In this document: in pieces, positions 1-9,897 of the stretch
Numbering within the stretch: the first letter of the stretch is position 1
How the letters are laid out: every line of letters begins with the position of its first letter
Origin: Cycas panzhihuaensis
Lineage: Eukaryota; Cycadophyta
Direction: 5' to 3'
NCBI GenBank assembly: GCA_023213395.1
Contig: CM041465.1
Coordinates: 12,462,001 to 12,526,000, forward strand
DNA length: 64,000 nucleotides
Position numbers and translations under genes: made by a program
Notes under the pieces: model-generated
What the model was told of the DNA's origin: nothing
Database searches by the model: none
The model's input: only the letters and a program-made list of their open reading frames with translations

Positions 1-410
1 TGCTTGAGCAACTCAGGCTTTCGCCCTTACGCGATCTCAAGCGCTAAGGCGGCGGGGCTGCCGGTTCTTAGTTCCTTGATCCCTTAGGAGACCCTTCCTC
101 AAAATCCCTCTTTCCCCAAGGCTATTCACATGCGCGGGTCGTTCACGACTTTCGAAGGGCACTTGCAACCCAGGAAGGGTAAACCCTTCTCCGTCGTGGG
201 CGAGCTCCATCTGATCATTGCGGGGAATGTCCTTGATGGGCGTTCGAGGAGTTGTCGACAGCGGGCCCTCCTCTGGAAGCTTTAGGATCGGGAGATGTGC
301 ACATCACGCTTTGGGCGTCGCCCAGTGGCGGACCCACTCTTTCCTTGATCTAAGGATCTTCCTCCGCCCGGTGAGCAGGAGCGTCGGTGGAACTTCCCAT
401 TCACCATCAC
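1..410 (+). pseudogene. T1 gag-protease linker, degenerate
   Basis: This aligns with 13130-13540 of T3 and 37600-37960 of T5, including the blocks reading 'ccccaaggctattcacatg' and 'gtccttgatgggcg'. It is the poorly conserved linker between the Gag zinc knuckle and the protease. No frame is open for long and I see no domain in it. The longer reading frames here on either strand are not conserved among copies. Confidence 0.6.
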
Positions 411-423
411 GATCGTCGCTGAT

Positions 424-711
424 TGTACCCTCAGAAGAGCTGTTGTCGACAGCGGCTCTTACATCGATACCATGCCCTTGCGTGTTATGCAAGAGCTTGG
501 TATCTCATATGGAACGTTCCTGGCGATGCGAGGTATGACGGTGGCGAAGACCCTCTCGGGTGCATCGCGATTCGCTCACCCGCAGGGCAAAACCGTTCTT
601 CTTGATGTTGTAGTCCTCGGCGTTGGCGTGGATTACAACCTCCTTACAGGTCGCCCATGGCTCGACCAAATGGGGCCGTGTGTTCGACCCTTTGGGGACG
701 ACTTAAATTAG
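424..711 (+). pseudogene. T1 aspartic protease domain
   Basis: One frame stays open through the whole retropepsin-like segment. It shows VVDSGSYIDTMPL, with the catalytic D-S-G at 448-456, then the LLDVVVLGVGVDYNLL strand and the closing PWLDQMG. The other copies have DNG (T5), NNG (T3) or DNS (T4) at the catalytic site, so T1 has the best preserved motif. In an active element this domain would cut the Gag-Pol polyprotein. It sits between the gag linker and a long spacer before RT. No start codon is assigned because it would be part of a polyprotein. Confidence 0.7.
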
Positions 712-1560
712 TCCATGACGGACGAATGAGAGTGGTTCCGTGAGCGCCCTTTCCAAACAAACTCGTTATGCGATTCGGCAAACCAAGGTTCACCACTCAC
801 GCCTCGGCTTGTTGATTGGTATACCCAATCCGTCGGAAGAAGATCCCACATCTTCCCTTCCTAGTCTCGCGCGTTTTGCCCTATTGGCGTCGGAAGTTAT
901 GGGTACCTTGCTTCGTTCGGCGATGATGATGAATCGCTTGGAGCGAGGGTTATCTCCACCCATTTCTTTCCTTCGCGCAATAGGTAGTACTGTCTCGCTC
1001 TAGACCCTCGTTTGGAACCTCTCTCGTTGGTGAGACTAGCCCCATGCGTGTCACACACCATCGCTCGTCTTGACACTTGGCCGTCGGTTCTTCTTTTCAT
1101 TACCCTCGCGGTGATGGTTTTGAGGTGCCTTTCGCTCCTCTCGAGGAGCCTCTTTCTGGTTTTCCTTGGTTCCATGAAAGAGTTGAGCGATCCGATGATC
1201 ACCAGTCCGTTGCTCCTTTCCTTCTAGCGCTTCTTCTACTCGAAATAGGGTCATCCATGGGTGGACTATTTCGAGGATGATCAACCTATTTGGAAACACT
1301 GGCGGGCCTTGCACCTAATCGCCTTGGTCTGCCGGCTCGGTCCGGGAAGATCCTTGCGATCGGATCCACGCTCGCCGTCCGATCCCTCTCTATTCCTCCT
1401 CCTCCGTTGATCTTGCCCTCTTCACTTTGAAGGCAATGCCATGTGCATGGGGGAATTCAAGGCGTAGTCTTGGCCGAGCAAGGTCATTAGGGTTGGGCGG
1501 AATGCTCTCTGATGAGATTAGGGAATATTCCCATACATTCCGAGAATTTCGAGACATTTT
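712..1560 (+). pseudogene. T1 protease-RT spacer
   Basis: This corresponds to 13870-14790 in T3 and 38280-39190 in T5. It is low-complexity, Ser/Pro-rich coding sequence in the better frames and has no domain I recognise. It carries the block ATGCCATGTGCATGGGGG near 1437, shared with the other copies just before RT. Frames are broken repeatedly. Confidence 0.5.
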
Positions 1561-1564
1561 TGGC

Positions 1565-2270
1565 GTGGGATTATGTTGACATGAAGGGAATCGACCCTCG
1601 ATTGTCACCCATAACCTCACCACCCTTCCTGGCGCCCGTCCTGTGCGCCAGAAGCAGCGTCCTCTTCACCTGAAGCTCTCTGCCGGCAAGATGGAGGTTG
1701 AAAAGCTTCTGGATGCTGGGCTTGTTACTTCTATTGATTACCCTAAGTGGGTCTCTAATATTGTTCCCGTTGCCAAAAGAGCAGGCAATCCGCATATCGT
1801 CGATTTCCAGCGATATCACCAACGCTTGTCCTAAGGACAATTTCACTACCCTTCTTAGATCAAATCATTGATCGCCTTGGCCGGTCAGTGATGTCCTTAA
1901 TGGGCGGCTTCTCGATTACAACCAAATTGATTTCCCAGAAGACCGCCATAAGGCGGCCTTCACTACTCCTGAGGGTACCTTCGCCTACTGGCGATGCCCT
2001 TTGGCCTTAAAATCACGGGTGCTACATATCAAAGAGCCATGCACTTCATCTTCCACGATCTCATCAACGACACGTTGGAGGTCTTCATGGACGATATGAT
2101 GGGTCTTTCTCGGCGTGAGCCCATCACCCTTGGCTTGCGTGCCATCTTCTCACGATCGCGAGTATCACGTCGATCTTAATCGCTCAAATGTGTGTTTCGT
2201 CGCCGGGTAAACTCCTTGGGTTCCTTGTATCAAACAAGGAATTCGGATCGACCACGACAAAGTCGGTGAT
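1565..2270 (+). pseudogene. T1 reverse transcriptase domain, frameshifted
   Basis: Pieces of RT are readable in shifting frames: KMEVEKLLDAGLVTSIDYPK and WVSNIVPVAK near 1690-1780, then MPFGLKITGATYQRAM and LEVFMDDMMG at 1994-2105. FMDD is this family's version of the YxDD catalytic box and is intact here. Small deletions between the blocks break the frame at least three times. The domain copies the RNA into DNA in an active element. T5 (39190-39990) gives the clearest version for comparison. Confidence 0.8.
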
Positions 2271-2870
2271 CCTCGACATCGCCTCCTAGAACTCAGCGGC
2301 GGATCAAGTCGTTTCTAGGTAGGCTCGGTTTCCTTAAGGCGCTTCTGGGCGGCTTGTGAATGCTAAACCCCTTACGAACTGTTGAAGAAGGGAGCTCCTT
2401 TTGCACAGTCGACAAGACCCAAAGGCCTTGAAGGACTCAAGGAAGCCACGGCTTAGCTCTACGTTGGCGCCTCCCAGGTTGATAGGCCCTTCGTTTTGTA
2501 TACCTCGGCGGCGAGTCCTTGGGCGCTATGCTCGCTCGGGAGGATGACTCGAGGCCCGGAGAGGCTATATACTTCATCGGTCGTACCCTTGTGGGCTGCC
2601 GATTTAACTATTCCCCTCACAGGAAGGAATGTCTCTCCTTGGTCTCTGCGACCCGAAGTTTAGGCATTACTTGCTCGTGATACTACCGGTGATCATTCAA
2701 TCAGGTCCTTGAGATACTTACTAACTCGTTCGGACTTGACGGGTGGGGTGGTCGTTGGGCTATCCTACTCCAAGAATTTGATCTCCTTATCGTTAGGAAA
2801 TCAAAGAAGGGCATGATAGTGGTAGAGCAACTTCGAACACCCTATCCCTAACTCCTTTGATACTCCGTTG
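2271..2870 (+). pseudogene. T1 RT connection and first RNase H domain, frameshifted
   Basis: The segment aligns base by base, with gaps, to 15440-16130 of T3. Recognisable parts are the thumb/connection block (QTPKVKAIL.MPPP equivalent near 2250-2300), the block around 'cttcgttttgtatacctcgg' that precedes the first catalytic Asp, and the ECLSLV motif near 2625 with the catalytic Glu. Deletions of 1-6 bases are frequent. It would remove the RNA strand of the hybrid in an active element. Confidence 0.65.
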
Positions 2871-3029
2871 ATGACTCTCTCCCAGGATGAGTCTATCACG
2901 ACGATCAGGGAGTTCGTCCCCATCCACTCACCGACAATGGGTGAGTGCGGTGACATAGTGCGGTATCTCACCTGACGGCAATCTGGCCCGACACTAGTAA
3001 CAAAGTTAAATCTCGCATCAGGACTTACG

Positions 3030-3830
3030 CTCGTGATACCTCCTCGTGGGCGGTATTGTACAAGAGGTCGCCGATGGGATCCTTCTCCCGTGCGTCACCG
3101 TGGCCAGGTTAACCAGCGAATGCCACCACGGCATTTGTGGGGGTCACTTTGGGGGCGATCTATGGCTCGAGAGGATCCTCCGTATGGGCTACTTTTGGCC
3201 ATCTCTTTTTAAAGGCATACGCCTTTGTCTTTGAAATGTCGGCGATGTCGAGCATGCCAACATTTCCCATGTGCCTTCGAGACTTTGCACCCTATTGTTT
3301 CGCCATGGCCTTTTCGCTCGATTGGGGATTAGACCTCATCGGGGCTATTTCCCATATCGTCGTCATGACACAAGTTCATCTTGACCCACGGAGTATTTCA
3401 CCAAATGGTGAGGCCATCCCTTTGATCACTACCCGGCAAAACGGTTGCCACATTCATCTATCAGCACATCATTTGCGCTTGATTCCGGGGACGTCACGAT
3501 TCAACAATGGAACCCCTTTTGTAATAAGGAGGTGGATGAGCTTTGCGAGAAGTTTAAAATCTCCCACAAGACGTCCTCTCCTCACCACCCTCAGCCAAAT
3601 CGCCAGGCGGAGTCTCTTAACAAGACTCTTACCAACAATCTCAAAGCGAGTCGGTCAATCCCAAAGGGATTGGCACCTTGTTGCCCTCGCCTTATGGGCT
3701 TATCGTACTTCGTCCGGATTCATGCAGGGAATGACCCCGTTCTCCCTGGTCTACGGGACTGAGGCGGTACTCCCATTGGAGGTGGAGATTCCTTCCTTCG
3801 AGTCTCCTTGAGGTTTCATCGGCGATGAGT
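3030..3830 (+). pseudogene. T1 integrase core, frameshifted
   Basis: The HHCC zinc-binding part is visible near 3115-3260 (ECHHGICGGHFGG, then GYFWPSLFK). The core follows: GLDLIGAIS with the first Asp near 3330, a damaged second-Asp segment (the MDNGTPF of T3 reads about QQWNPF here), and HPQPNRQAESLNKTL near 3590 with the catalytic Glu. Two overlapping frames each carry part of the domain, which shows a frameshift. The second catalytic Asp appears lost, so the copy cannot be active even if reframed. Confidence 0.75.
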
Positions 3831-3939
3831 CGATCCGTCGAGTGCCTTTCTTTGGACCTCGAAGCTTTGGATGAGGCGGCTTAGCGCTTATCGGGCTAAC
3901 CTAGCATCAAAGCCCGTTCACAAAGGGCCCACGATAAAC

Positions 3940-4142
3940 ACTGCGTTCCAGCCCTTTGTTTCACTGGGACTATGTCCTCAAGCTCGAATATCTCCATGGC
4001 CGTTTGACCAAATTCCAACCCGTGGGTCGGTCCTTTTGTCATTATCGAATCTCTCGATAATGGTGCCTATAGGATAGCCACCACGGAGGGCTCGAATTTG
4101 AGAAAGCGGGTTAATGGGATGTTCCTTAAGTTTTACGCTTGA
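3940..4142 (+). pseudogene. T1 integrase C-terminal GPF/Y-like tail
   Basis: The end of pol aligns with 17290-17458 of T3, where the intact reading is KWVGPFVILE followed by NGAYRIATLEG. In T1 the stretch 'tggtgcctataggatagcc' is the same block. The pol stop codon TGA at 4140-4142 is in the same place as TGA in T3 and TAA in T5. No chromodomain follows, as expected for the Tat group. Confidence 0.6.
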
Positions 4143-4819
4143 CCCTTGACGATCCCTCGCCCTTCTCAAAACGAGCCTAAACTACCATCTTAGGTTGTCC
4201 CCATTCTTCCGTGGCGTGTAGAATGGCTATTTAAGATGGACCACTTTGTCTCTCTCTGGTTCGTCCAGCGGAACCGCGTTCCGTATCCTCTTGGGAACCT
4301 TGGTCCTCTCGCTTGGGCATCTCCCAGCGGGAGGGCGGCTTGAGGCGTGTTGCCCCTCTTTCTGTCTGGCGTTTCCTTCGCATATCCGTTATGCTCTCCT
4401 GCGGACATGTATGCACTGCTTCCTAACCTCACACCTCCATGTCGTCCGCTCACGGCGTGGGGTGTGTGCCCCTGATAGGTGTGTGGTTATACATGGAAGG
4501 AAGCGTGTGCATCATACTATAAAATGTTCCTAACATGAATCACCTACTACACAACATAACACTCACCCCATGCATATATACATATCAAAATCATGTCATC
4601 ATACATCACAGAAGCCGGTGTCCTTGCGGGGTACAATCATATGGTCCTATATATGACCCCACAGGCGTGCTTTCCTCTGCAAACTATCCATCCATGTTCA
4701 TCCGCTATGGCCCATACAGGTTACCTCATTGCTAGGTCCTCCTACCCTTGGCCACACATGTTATACATTTTCTAAGTGTTGCCTTAATCAGCGATCATAC
4801 GCTTGGATTTTGTGTCACT
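4143..4819 (+). other. T1 3' region without the antisense gene
   Basis: This non-coding stretch lies between the pol stop and the second RNase H. Its first part matches 17459-18170 of T3 and 41851-42560 of T5, and its last part (from about 4690) matches sequence just upstream of the RNase H in T2 and T3. The roughly 3 kb that holds the antisense gene in T3 is missing between about 4660 and 4690. No open frame here is conserved. Confidence 0.55.
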
Positions 4820-5330
4820 ATGTGCATCTACATCTTTACTGCAAGCGGAAGCGCGGTAACCCTGAACCTTCGGCTGCGTGGATTCTCCATGACCCTTAGG
4901 ATTATGATCTCCTCGCTCTGGGATCTTCCTCCGGAGGCTACCAACAATGAGCCGAGTATCTGGTCATCGCCGAAGCCCTTCTGATGCCCTTCGTTTCCAT
5001 CAGCGGACCCATTGTTTTGCTCTGCGACTCTCAAGTTGTGGTGTCTCATCTCACCCGGGTCTCTGGGTGCGATGCCCTCACGAGGACTCTTGCTTCTAGC
5101 GGATCCCTCTGGCGTTTCTCTTCTGTTGATATCCGGCATATCCCTCGGGCTCTCAACGCGAGGCGAGATAGCCTTGTTCGCCTCATCCTTGGTAGCCTTT
5201 GTCTCGCCCTGGCGGCCAGTCCACGAGTCTTGCTTGGCCTTCCGTCGCCCAAGCCTCGGTAGTTGGTCGCTCAACTTGCGATTTGCTCGCACCTCGAAAT
5301 CGGGTTGCTAACGAGGTAAAACTATGGTAC
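4820..5330 (+). pseudogene. T1 second (archaeal-type) RNase H, degenerate
   Basis: A separate ORF with its own ATG lies downstream of integrase. After a one-base deletion near 4855 the frame reads NPEPSAAWILHD. ATNNE follows at about 4936, then CDSQVVVSHLT near 5025 with the catalytic Asp, and IRHIPRALNA with DSLV near 5140-5180. The first catalytic block FTDG is FTAS here, so the first Asp is lost. The pattern NPGPS...ATNNEA.Y...DSQ.VV is that of the RVT_3/archaeal-like RNase HI family known as the extra RNase H of Tat elements. Confidence 0.7.
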
Positions 5331-5599
5331 CCACCATTTGTTCCCCATGTGGTCTGCATGCTCCTTTGCATTCATTGTGGTGGGGCGGCCCCTACTTTGT
5401 CTCTTTCTCCCGATCGGTTTCGGTGGCTCATAAGCGGCCCTATGTTGTCTCCACCGCTTTCGTATCCAGCGTTCGCCACGACACTCATGGCACCCTTGCC
5501 TCTTGATCGATCTTGATTGATATATCTATATACACATGTACTCTTGGCGGTTGTGTTGCGGCGTCGCCATCGCATCGGGCTTCGGCGGCGAGGCTCTGC
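5331..5599 (+). other. T1 untranslated 3' segment before the LTR
   Basis: It aligns with 9595-9880 of T2 and 44497-44860 of T5, including a conserved block near 5576 ('ggcttcggcggcgaggctc') just upstream of the polypurine tract. I see no ORF shared among copies. Confidence 0.5.
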
Positions 5600-5608
5600 G
5601 CGAGGCGA
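5600..5608 (+). promoter_or_regulatory. T1 degenerate polypurine tract
   Basis: The purine-rich GCGAGGCGA sits directly before the LTR start TGTTTCCGG. The intact form is AAGGGGGAAG in T5. It primes plus-strand DNA synthesis in the family. Its purine run is interrupted by two cytosines here. Confidence 0.5.
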
Positions 5609-8134
5609 TGTTTCCGGCTTCGGGAATGGATCTGAATCAAACTCGGTAAGTGCGGTATGTCTCTAGCATTATCATCACTTTTGTGTCTTGATTATGCCTT
5701 ACGTATTTGCATGCGTATGACTTTGTGGGCGGCACGGTGCGTCGTCCACACCTATGTTTAACTATGGCTATAGCGGGGCACACTCTTAGCGAGTGTGGCA
5801 CCACAGTGACCGTATTACTTCGCATCGCCCTCCTCTCTCCTGGATCCCAGGGTTTGCGCCACCTCCACCGTGTGATGTCTCATCGTCGCTTGGTTAGCTT
5901 GCCACCTCATTTGGGGGCCTATTTACGCTCCGTGGGCGTTTCTTGGCTTGTTTGCTCCGGGTGGGTGTTTTAGTTGTCCTTTAGCCTTTTCGGTTTGCCC
6001 CGGCTGGACGGTTGGCGGGCCCCATTTGTGTCTCTGGTGCATCTGTAGTAATCTTGTGATCTGGCCGTGATCTTGTGATCTGGAATTTTCAGCGGATGCA
6101 TTTGGAATATTCAATGCTGCTAAAATTCCGTGATCTGTTGTCTCTGTTTGTTTTAAAATCCATGGTGGCGATTTCGCATTTATTGCGAAGCGCCACGTGG
6201 TTACTTTTTCCCTTCGGTAGTGCCCTATTCGCGTACTTTAGGGTTTTGCTTTAGTACTTAAGCATCTTTTGGGACTTTTTGGATTTTTTTTACTCACTTT
6301 TGGAAGTTACTCTCAAGAAAACTCTCTCTTGCTCTGCTCTGCTCTGCTTTTCTTCTTTGCCGGACTGCACTCTTCATCTGGCCTTGACTCTCCTTGCTCG
6401 GTTGAGACATTCTCTCAACCCCTCCGCCTTGGAGGGCTCCTTTGAAGCGGTTTCAGTAGGTCTCTATCCGAGCGATCCATGAGCCCCTCGTTTGCAGTGT
6501 TCTCCATCATACTTGCCGTAGCGGGGCCTCAGGCACACTTTCTGCTCGGATCTGGCGGTTTTCCGGCCCTCCTTCATTGTCCTTTGGTGAGGCAAGCCCT
6601 TGCCTCTTCCTCCCAGTACTCTTTACTTTTGTTAAGTTCTTTGCAATATTCTTGCTCCGACTCATTTGTTCATGTTTGTTGCTTGAAGTTTGATCCTCTT
6701 TCCTTTGTGAGGGCTTTGTTCCACTTTCTCTTGTCTCTTACTGCGTTCTTTGTCCAAAGCGGCGTGAGGGTTGCATAGGCTTTGGGAGAGGGCTGGGTGG
6801 ATTAGTACCACCTTCCACGCTCCAGTGGCTCCAAGCCCTCAAAGCTTCCCTCTCGCCTCATGTTGCTCTTGGCCATCTAAACAAGGGTTTAGAGACTCCA
6901 GGTGTCGCCCAAACCCGGTGACATCACGAGTTGCAGTGATTTGGGAACCCCCTGCTTTCGTTTGGGAATCATTCGTAGTTCTCAACTACCATTCGTAGCT
7001 TTGCCTTTGCTCCGGTTGCAGGTTTGCTCCCGTAGCATCCGGTTCCCGTGGGTGTCTTTGGGTCTTTCTTGCCCCTTCTTACGATCGTTTTCCAGCCTTG
7101 AGTCTTGACTTTCTCCTCGCTGCCCCGTGGCTCTTGGGGAGAGGTTTGGGCACCATTTGCGGGCGGTAGGCCACTCCGTGGCTTACCTTGTTGTTTCCTT
7201 TCATTTGGATCGTTCTTCTTTGGTATTTTCCTTATTGGACTAACATTGATGCATGTACATTTAGACTCTCGTTTATGTTGTTAGACATATATTGCTAGAT
7301 CTTTGTGTTGCGTATAGGTGTCTCCCCTCGGCAGGAGGGAGACCGTTGTTGCTTACAATTACTCGGGGCCACGGAGAACGTTGCGGTGCCCCTTCCACCG
7401 GTGGCGTCCCTCGCATGTGTCATATTTTATGCTATCTCATTTGCTAGTTAGCGTTTCTTTCCTTCCTTCGGTATCGCATTTACTTTTCCTGGGGAAGGTA
7501 AGGAAGCCCCTGTTCGCCCGCCACTACATTTCACATCCGGTACGCTGCGCGGAGTGGTTGGGTGCTCCTCCGGAAGGCTACGCCATCTCTCACGCCTTGG
7601 CCCGGTGCAGCTTTGCCCCTTCGCACCTTGCTTTTTACCTTTTATTCCTTTCCTAGTAATTAGAACATCGAAGATTAAAAGGGAAAATTGCCTTTTATTA
7701 GTTTGCAATTTGTTTGCCTTGTTGCATGTACTTTTGTTATTCGTAGGAAAGGTTGTAGGAGTCTTCTTCTCCCTTACCCTTCCTCCCTCTTCCTTAGCCG
7801 CCTTGACTCTTGCTTCCCGCATCGCTCGTATACGGTTAGTTTGCATAGGATTGTTCTTGGCCTATCCTTGTTAGGTTCTTTCTCTCTCCCTTGGCCACCC
7901 AAGGGTGGGAGGGCCTACTCCCAGTCAGCAGGGTTCGTCCCTCGTATCTTAGCCCTTCGCTCAAGGTGGTGAAGGGTCACCCGATAGTAGCCATACTCCA
8001 TTGCGGATCCGAACTCGCTCCGGCGCGCAGGCTTCTGCGTGGTAGTTGCTTGCCTTGTAGGTTCCACTTCCCTCTGGTTTCGTCACCATCTCTCCCGCGC
8101 TGCTCGGTCGGTGGTTATCCGTAGTGAGCGTCTA
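5609..8134 (+). repeat. T1 3' LTR, CpG-rich, about 2.5 kb
   Basis: It starts TGTTTCCGG like all LTRs of this family. It ends at about 8134 with GTGGTTATCCGTAG...GCGTCTA, which aligns with the end of the T5 LTR (GTAGTTACCATCCC...GTGATTCCA). It is about 0.6 kb shorter than the LTRs of T3-T5. A G-box CACGTG lies at 6194-6199 beside a hairpin (arms 6165-6178 and 6184-6196), and the block GGGGAAGGTAAGGAAGCCCC is at about 7492-7511. The 3' boundary has an uncertainty of a few bases because the flank also starts CTAGGACC. Open frames inside it on both strands are not conserved. Confidence 0.75.
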
Positions 8135-9030
8135 GGACCAGGGCTACCTAATGCCCTAGTCCTACCTCTTTCTGGGTCCAATTTAGACTCTGGGAGGTCA
8201 TTTCTTGCCCATATGGGGCCTAAAAGCCTACATAGAAATCACAAAAAGTAGTAAACTTTAAATTGCGAGATGGGTTGGGTTTTGTAGGATCCACTCACTG
8301 GATCTACCCTAGCACTCGTCATCTCATCTCTGTGGTCCCAATGACTATCCTTTGGCCCTGAACCGACAGTCTGATCTCCCTTCGCATGCCTCCAAAGTCA
8401 GGTAGCACTCCGCTGCGTAAGGGAATGGTTCTGGATTCATTTGAGAGCCCGTGAAAATGAATCCCGTTTTTATCATTTTTCCTTGTATAGGTGGGGACCC
8501 CGACGAGCACTGTCTCTATTTTTGCTTTTGTGACAGCCCTTTGGATCATCTCTTACCCCTAATCATCTTTGTCTTCTAGCTCTATCTCCCGTTGTGCTCC
8601 TGTAGCCTTCATGTCACTCTTTCTTACAGATGCATTTATGGCACCCTGCCAATGCATCTTTCACAAGGCCTATTTTATCTCATTTTACATGCTGCTCTCG
8701 TGCATGCTCAAGTTTATAGTCATTTGGCTCATTTCGCTGTCCTGGACCTATTTTTGCAGCCCATTCCTGCTCCTGGGGCCTCCAAAGGTAATGCTCCCTC
8801 TGTTTGGAGTCATTATTTTCTTTCTAAAGTAACCTTTGGTGCCCTGGGGTGCCCTTTTGCTACCTACTCTCAGTCAGTGGTCAGATAGTCTGCTTTTGTC
8901 CTTGGGTAGCCTCATTGCTAGGTCCTCCTACCCTTCATGGCCATTCATTGCTTGCCATATGAGCCTCCTCGTGCTTCGACTCTTATATTATTACATATTT
9001 TCTCCACTGAGACTTTTTCTATCATCATCT
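8135..9030 (+). other. T2 3' region upstream of the second RNase H
   Basis: It matches T3 20490-21376, including 'ctaggaccaggg' and 'gggtagcctcattgctagg'. One frame from about 8592 to 8888 is open for roughly 100 codons, but the homologous frames in T3 and T5 do not conserve its protein, so I do not call it a gene. No domain is seen. Confidence 0.5.
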
Positions 9031-9594
9031 ATGTCTCTCTTCATCTTTACCGATGGTGGAGGCCATAGTAATCCTGGACCTTCTGCTACTGTATGGATTC
9101 TTCACAGCTCTTCCGGACATGACTTCCTACGTTCTGGAATGACTTCCTACGTTCTGGAATCTTTCTCCCCGAGGCCACTAATAACGAAGCCAAGTACACA
9201 GCCGTTATCGAGGCCCTGATTGATGTGCTCTATTTCCATCACAGATCGATTGTTCTTCTTTGCGACTCCCAGGTGGTGGTATCCCATCTCACCTAGGTTT
9301 ACCAAGTACGATGCCCTCACTTCAGAGCTCTTACCTTGACCGCTAGATCCTTACTGGCTAATTTCTAGTCTATTGACATTTGACACATTCCTCGGGCCCT
9401 CAATGCTGAGGTAGATAGTCTTGTTTGCCTCATCCTTGAGCATCGCCTTCCTCTTCTTATTGGTCATCCCTGGGACTTGCCTGCTCGCTTTATCACCCAA
9501 GTCTTAGGCCGTTATGCAGATCACCTTGTGATCTGTTTGCACCTCCAAAAGCTAGCCACTAATGAGGTTAAACTATGACAACTACCAGGTTTGA
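9031..9594 (+). pseudogene. T2 second (archaeal-type) RNase H, frameshifted by a 20-base duplication
   Basis: The ATG at 9031 opens MSLFIFTDGGG, then NPGPSATVWIL. The first catalytic Asp (FTDG) is intact. A perfect 20-base tandem duplication at 9121-9160 then shifts the frame. After it the reading is EATNNEAKYTAVIEAL and LLCDSQVVVSHL, with the catalytic Glu and Asp present, and HIPRALNAEVDSLV with the final Asp. An in-frame TAG replaces a Gln codon after SHL. All four expected acidic positions are present, so this was the best preserved catalytic set before the duplication. The conserved tail ends near TGA 9592-9594. Confidence 0.75.
9121..9160 (+). repeat. 20-base perfect tandem duplication
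   Basis: The 20-mer beginning GACTTCCTACGTT occurs twice without interruption (9121-9140, 9141-9160). The T3, T5 and T1 homologues have one copy of this segment. Since 20 is not a multiple of three, the event alone breaks the RNase H frame. Confidence 0.95.
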
Positions 9595-9887
9595 TCACTT
9601 ATCTCTTTTACTGGACTTTATTATGCACTTCTCTTTGCATCTTTTTATGATGGGGGCAACCCCCTCATCCTTCTAGCTTCTAGTCAATTCCCAGGTGGCC
9701 TATAGGCAGCCCCTATGTCATCTCCACCCCTATCCTTATATCCACATGTTCCACCATTATACTTGCTGGCGCCCTTAACTCTTCCTATGATCATGATTTA
9801 TATATATACATACACATATGCTACTGATAGTTATGTTGCCAGCATTCACCATCACACCATGTTTCCAAGCGGTGAGGCTCTACTGCC
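9595..9887 (+). other. T2 untranslated 3' segment
   Basis: It is homologous to the same interval in T3 and T5 and includes a TATATATACATACACATATG stretch near 9799-9818 and the conserved GAGGCTCTACTGCC block just before the polypurine tract. No gene is seen. Confidence 0.5.
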
Positions 9888-9897
9888 AAGGGGGCTG
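9888..9897 (+). promoter_or_regulatory. T2 polypurine tract
   Basis: AAGGGGGCTG lies immediately upstream of the LTR start TGTTTCATAGC. The G5 run is the same as in T3 and T5. Confidence 0.75.

Larger units (their letters stand above)
1..8134 (+). mobile_element. T1: Tat-like Ty3/gypsy element, 3' part, innermost of the left nest
   Basis: The window opens near the gag/protease boundary of this copy. In order it holds protease, RT, RNase H, integrase, a short 3' region, an archaeal-type RNase H and a 3' LTR that ends at about 8134. The next bases belong to the 3' region of a second copy (T2), so T1 was inserted into T2; its 5' half lies left of the window. It is much richer in CpG than the other copies and has many 1-6 base deletions relative to them, so no pol frame is intact. 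The order of domains and the second RNase H are what place it in the Tat group. Confidence 0.85.

Noticed and set aside
4828-5292. 154-codon open frame on the minus strand
   Set aside because: It is a shadow of the second RNase H on the plus strand; the homologous intervals in T2, T3 and T5 do not keep it.
7448-7846. 132-codon minus-strand frame in the T1 LTR
   Set aside because: It lies within LTR sequence, has a biased Lys/Arg composition and is not conserved in other LTRs.
8592-8888. 98-codon plus-strand frame with hydrophobic stretches
   Set aside because: It looks like a membrane protein, but the aligned frames in T3 and T5 give different residues and stops, so the hydrophobicity reflects pyrimidine-rich DNA.
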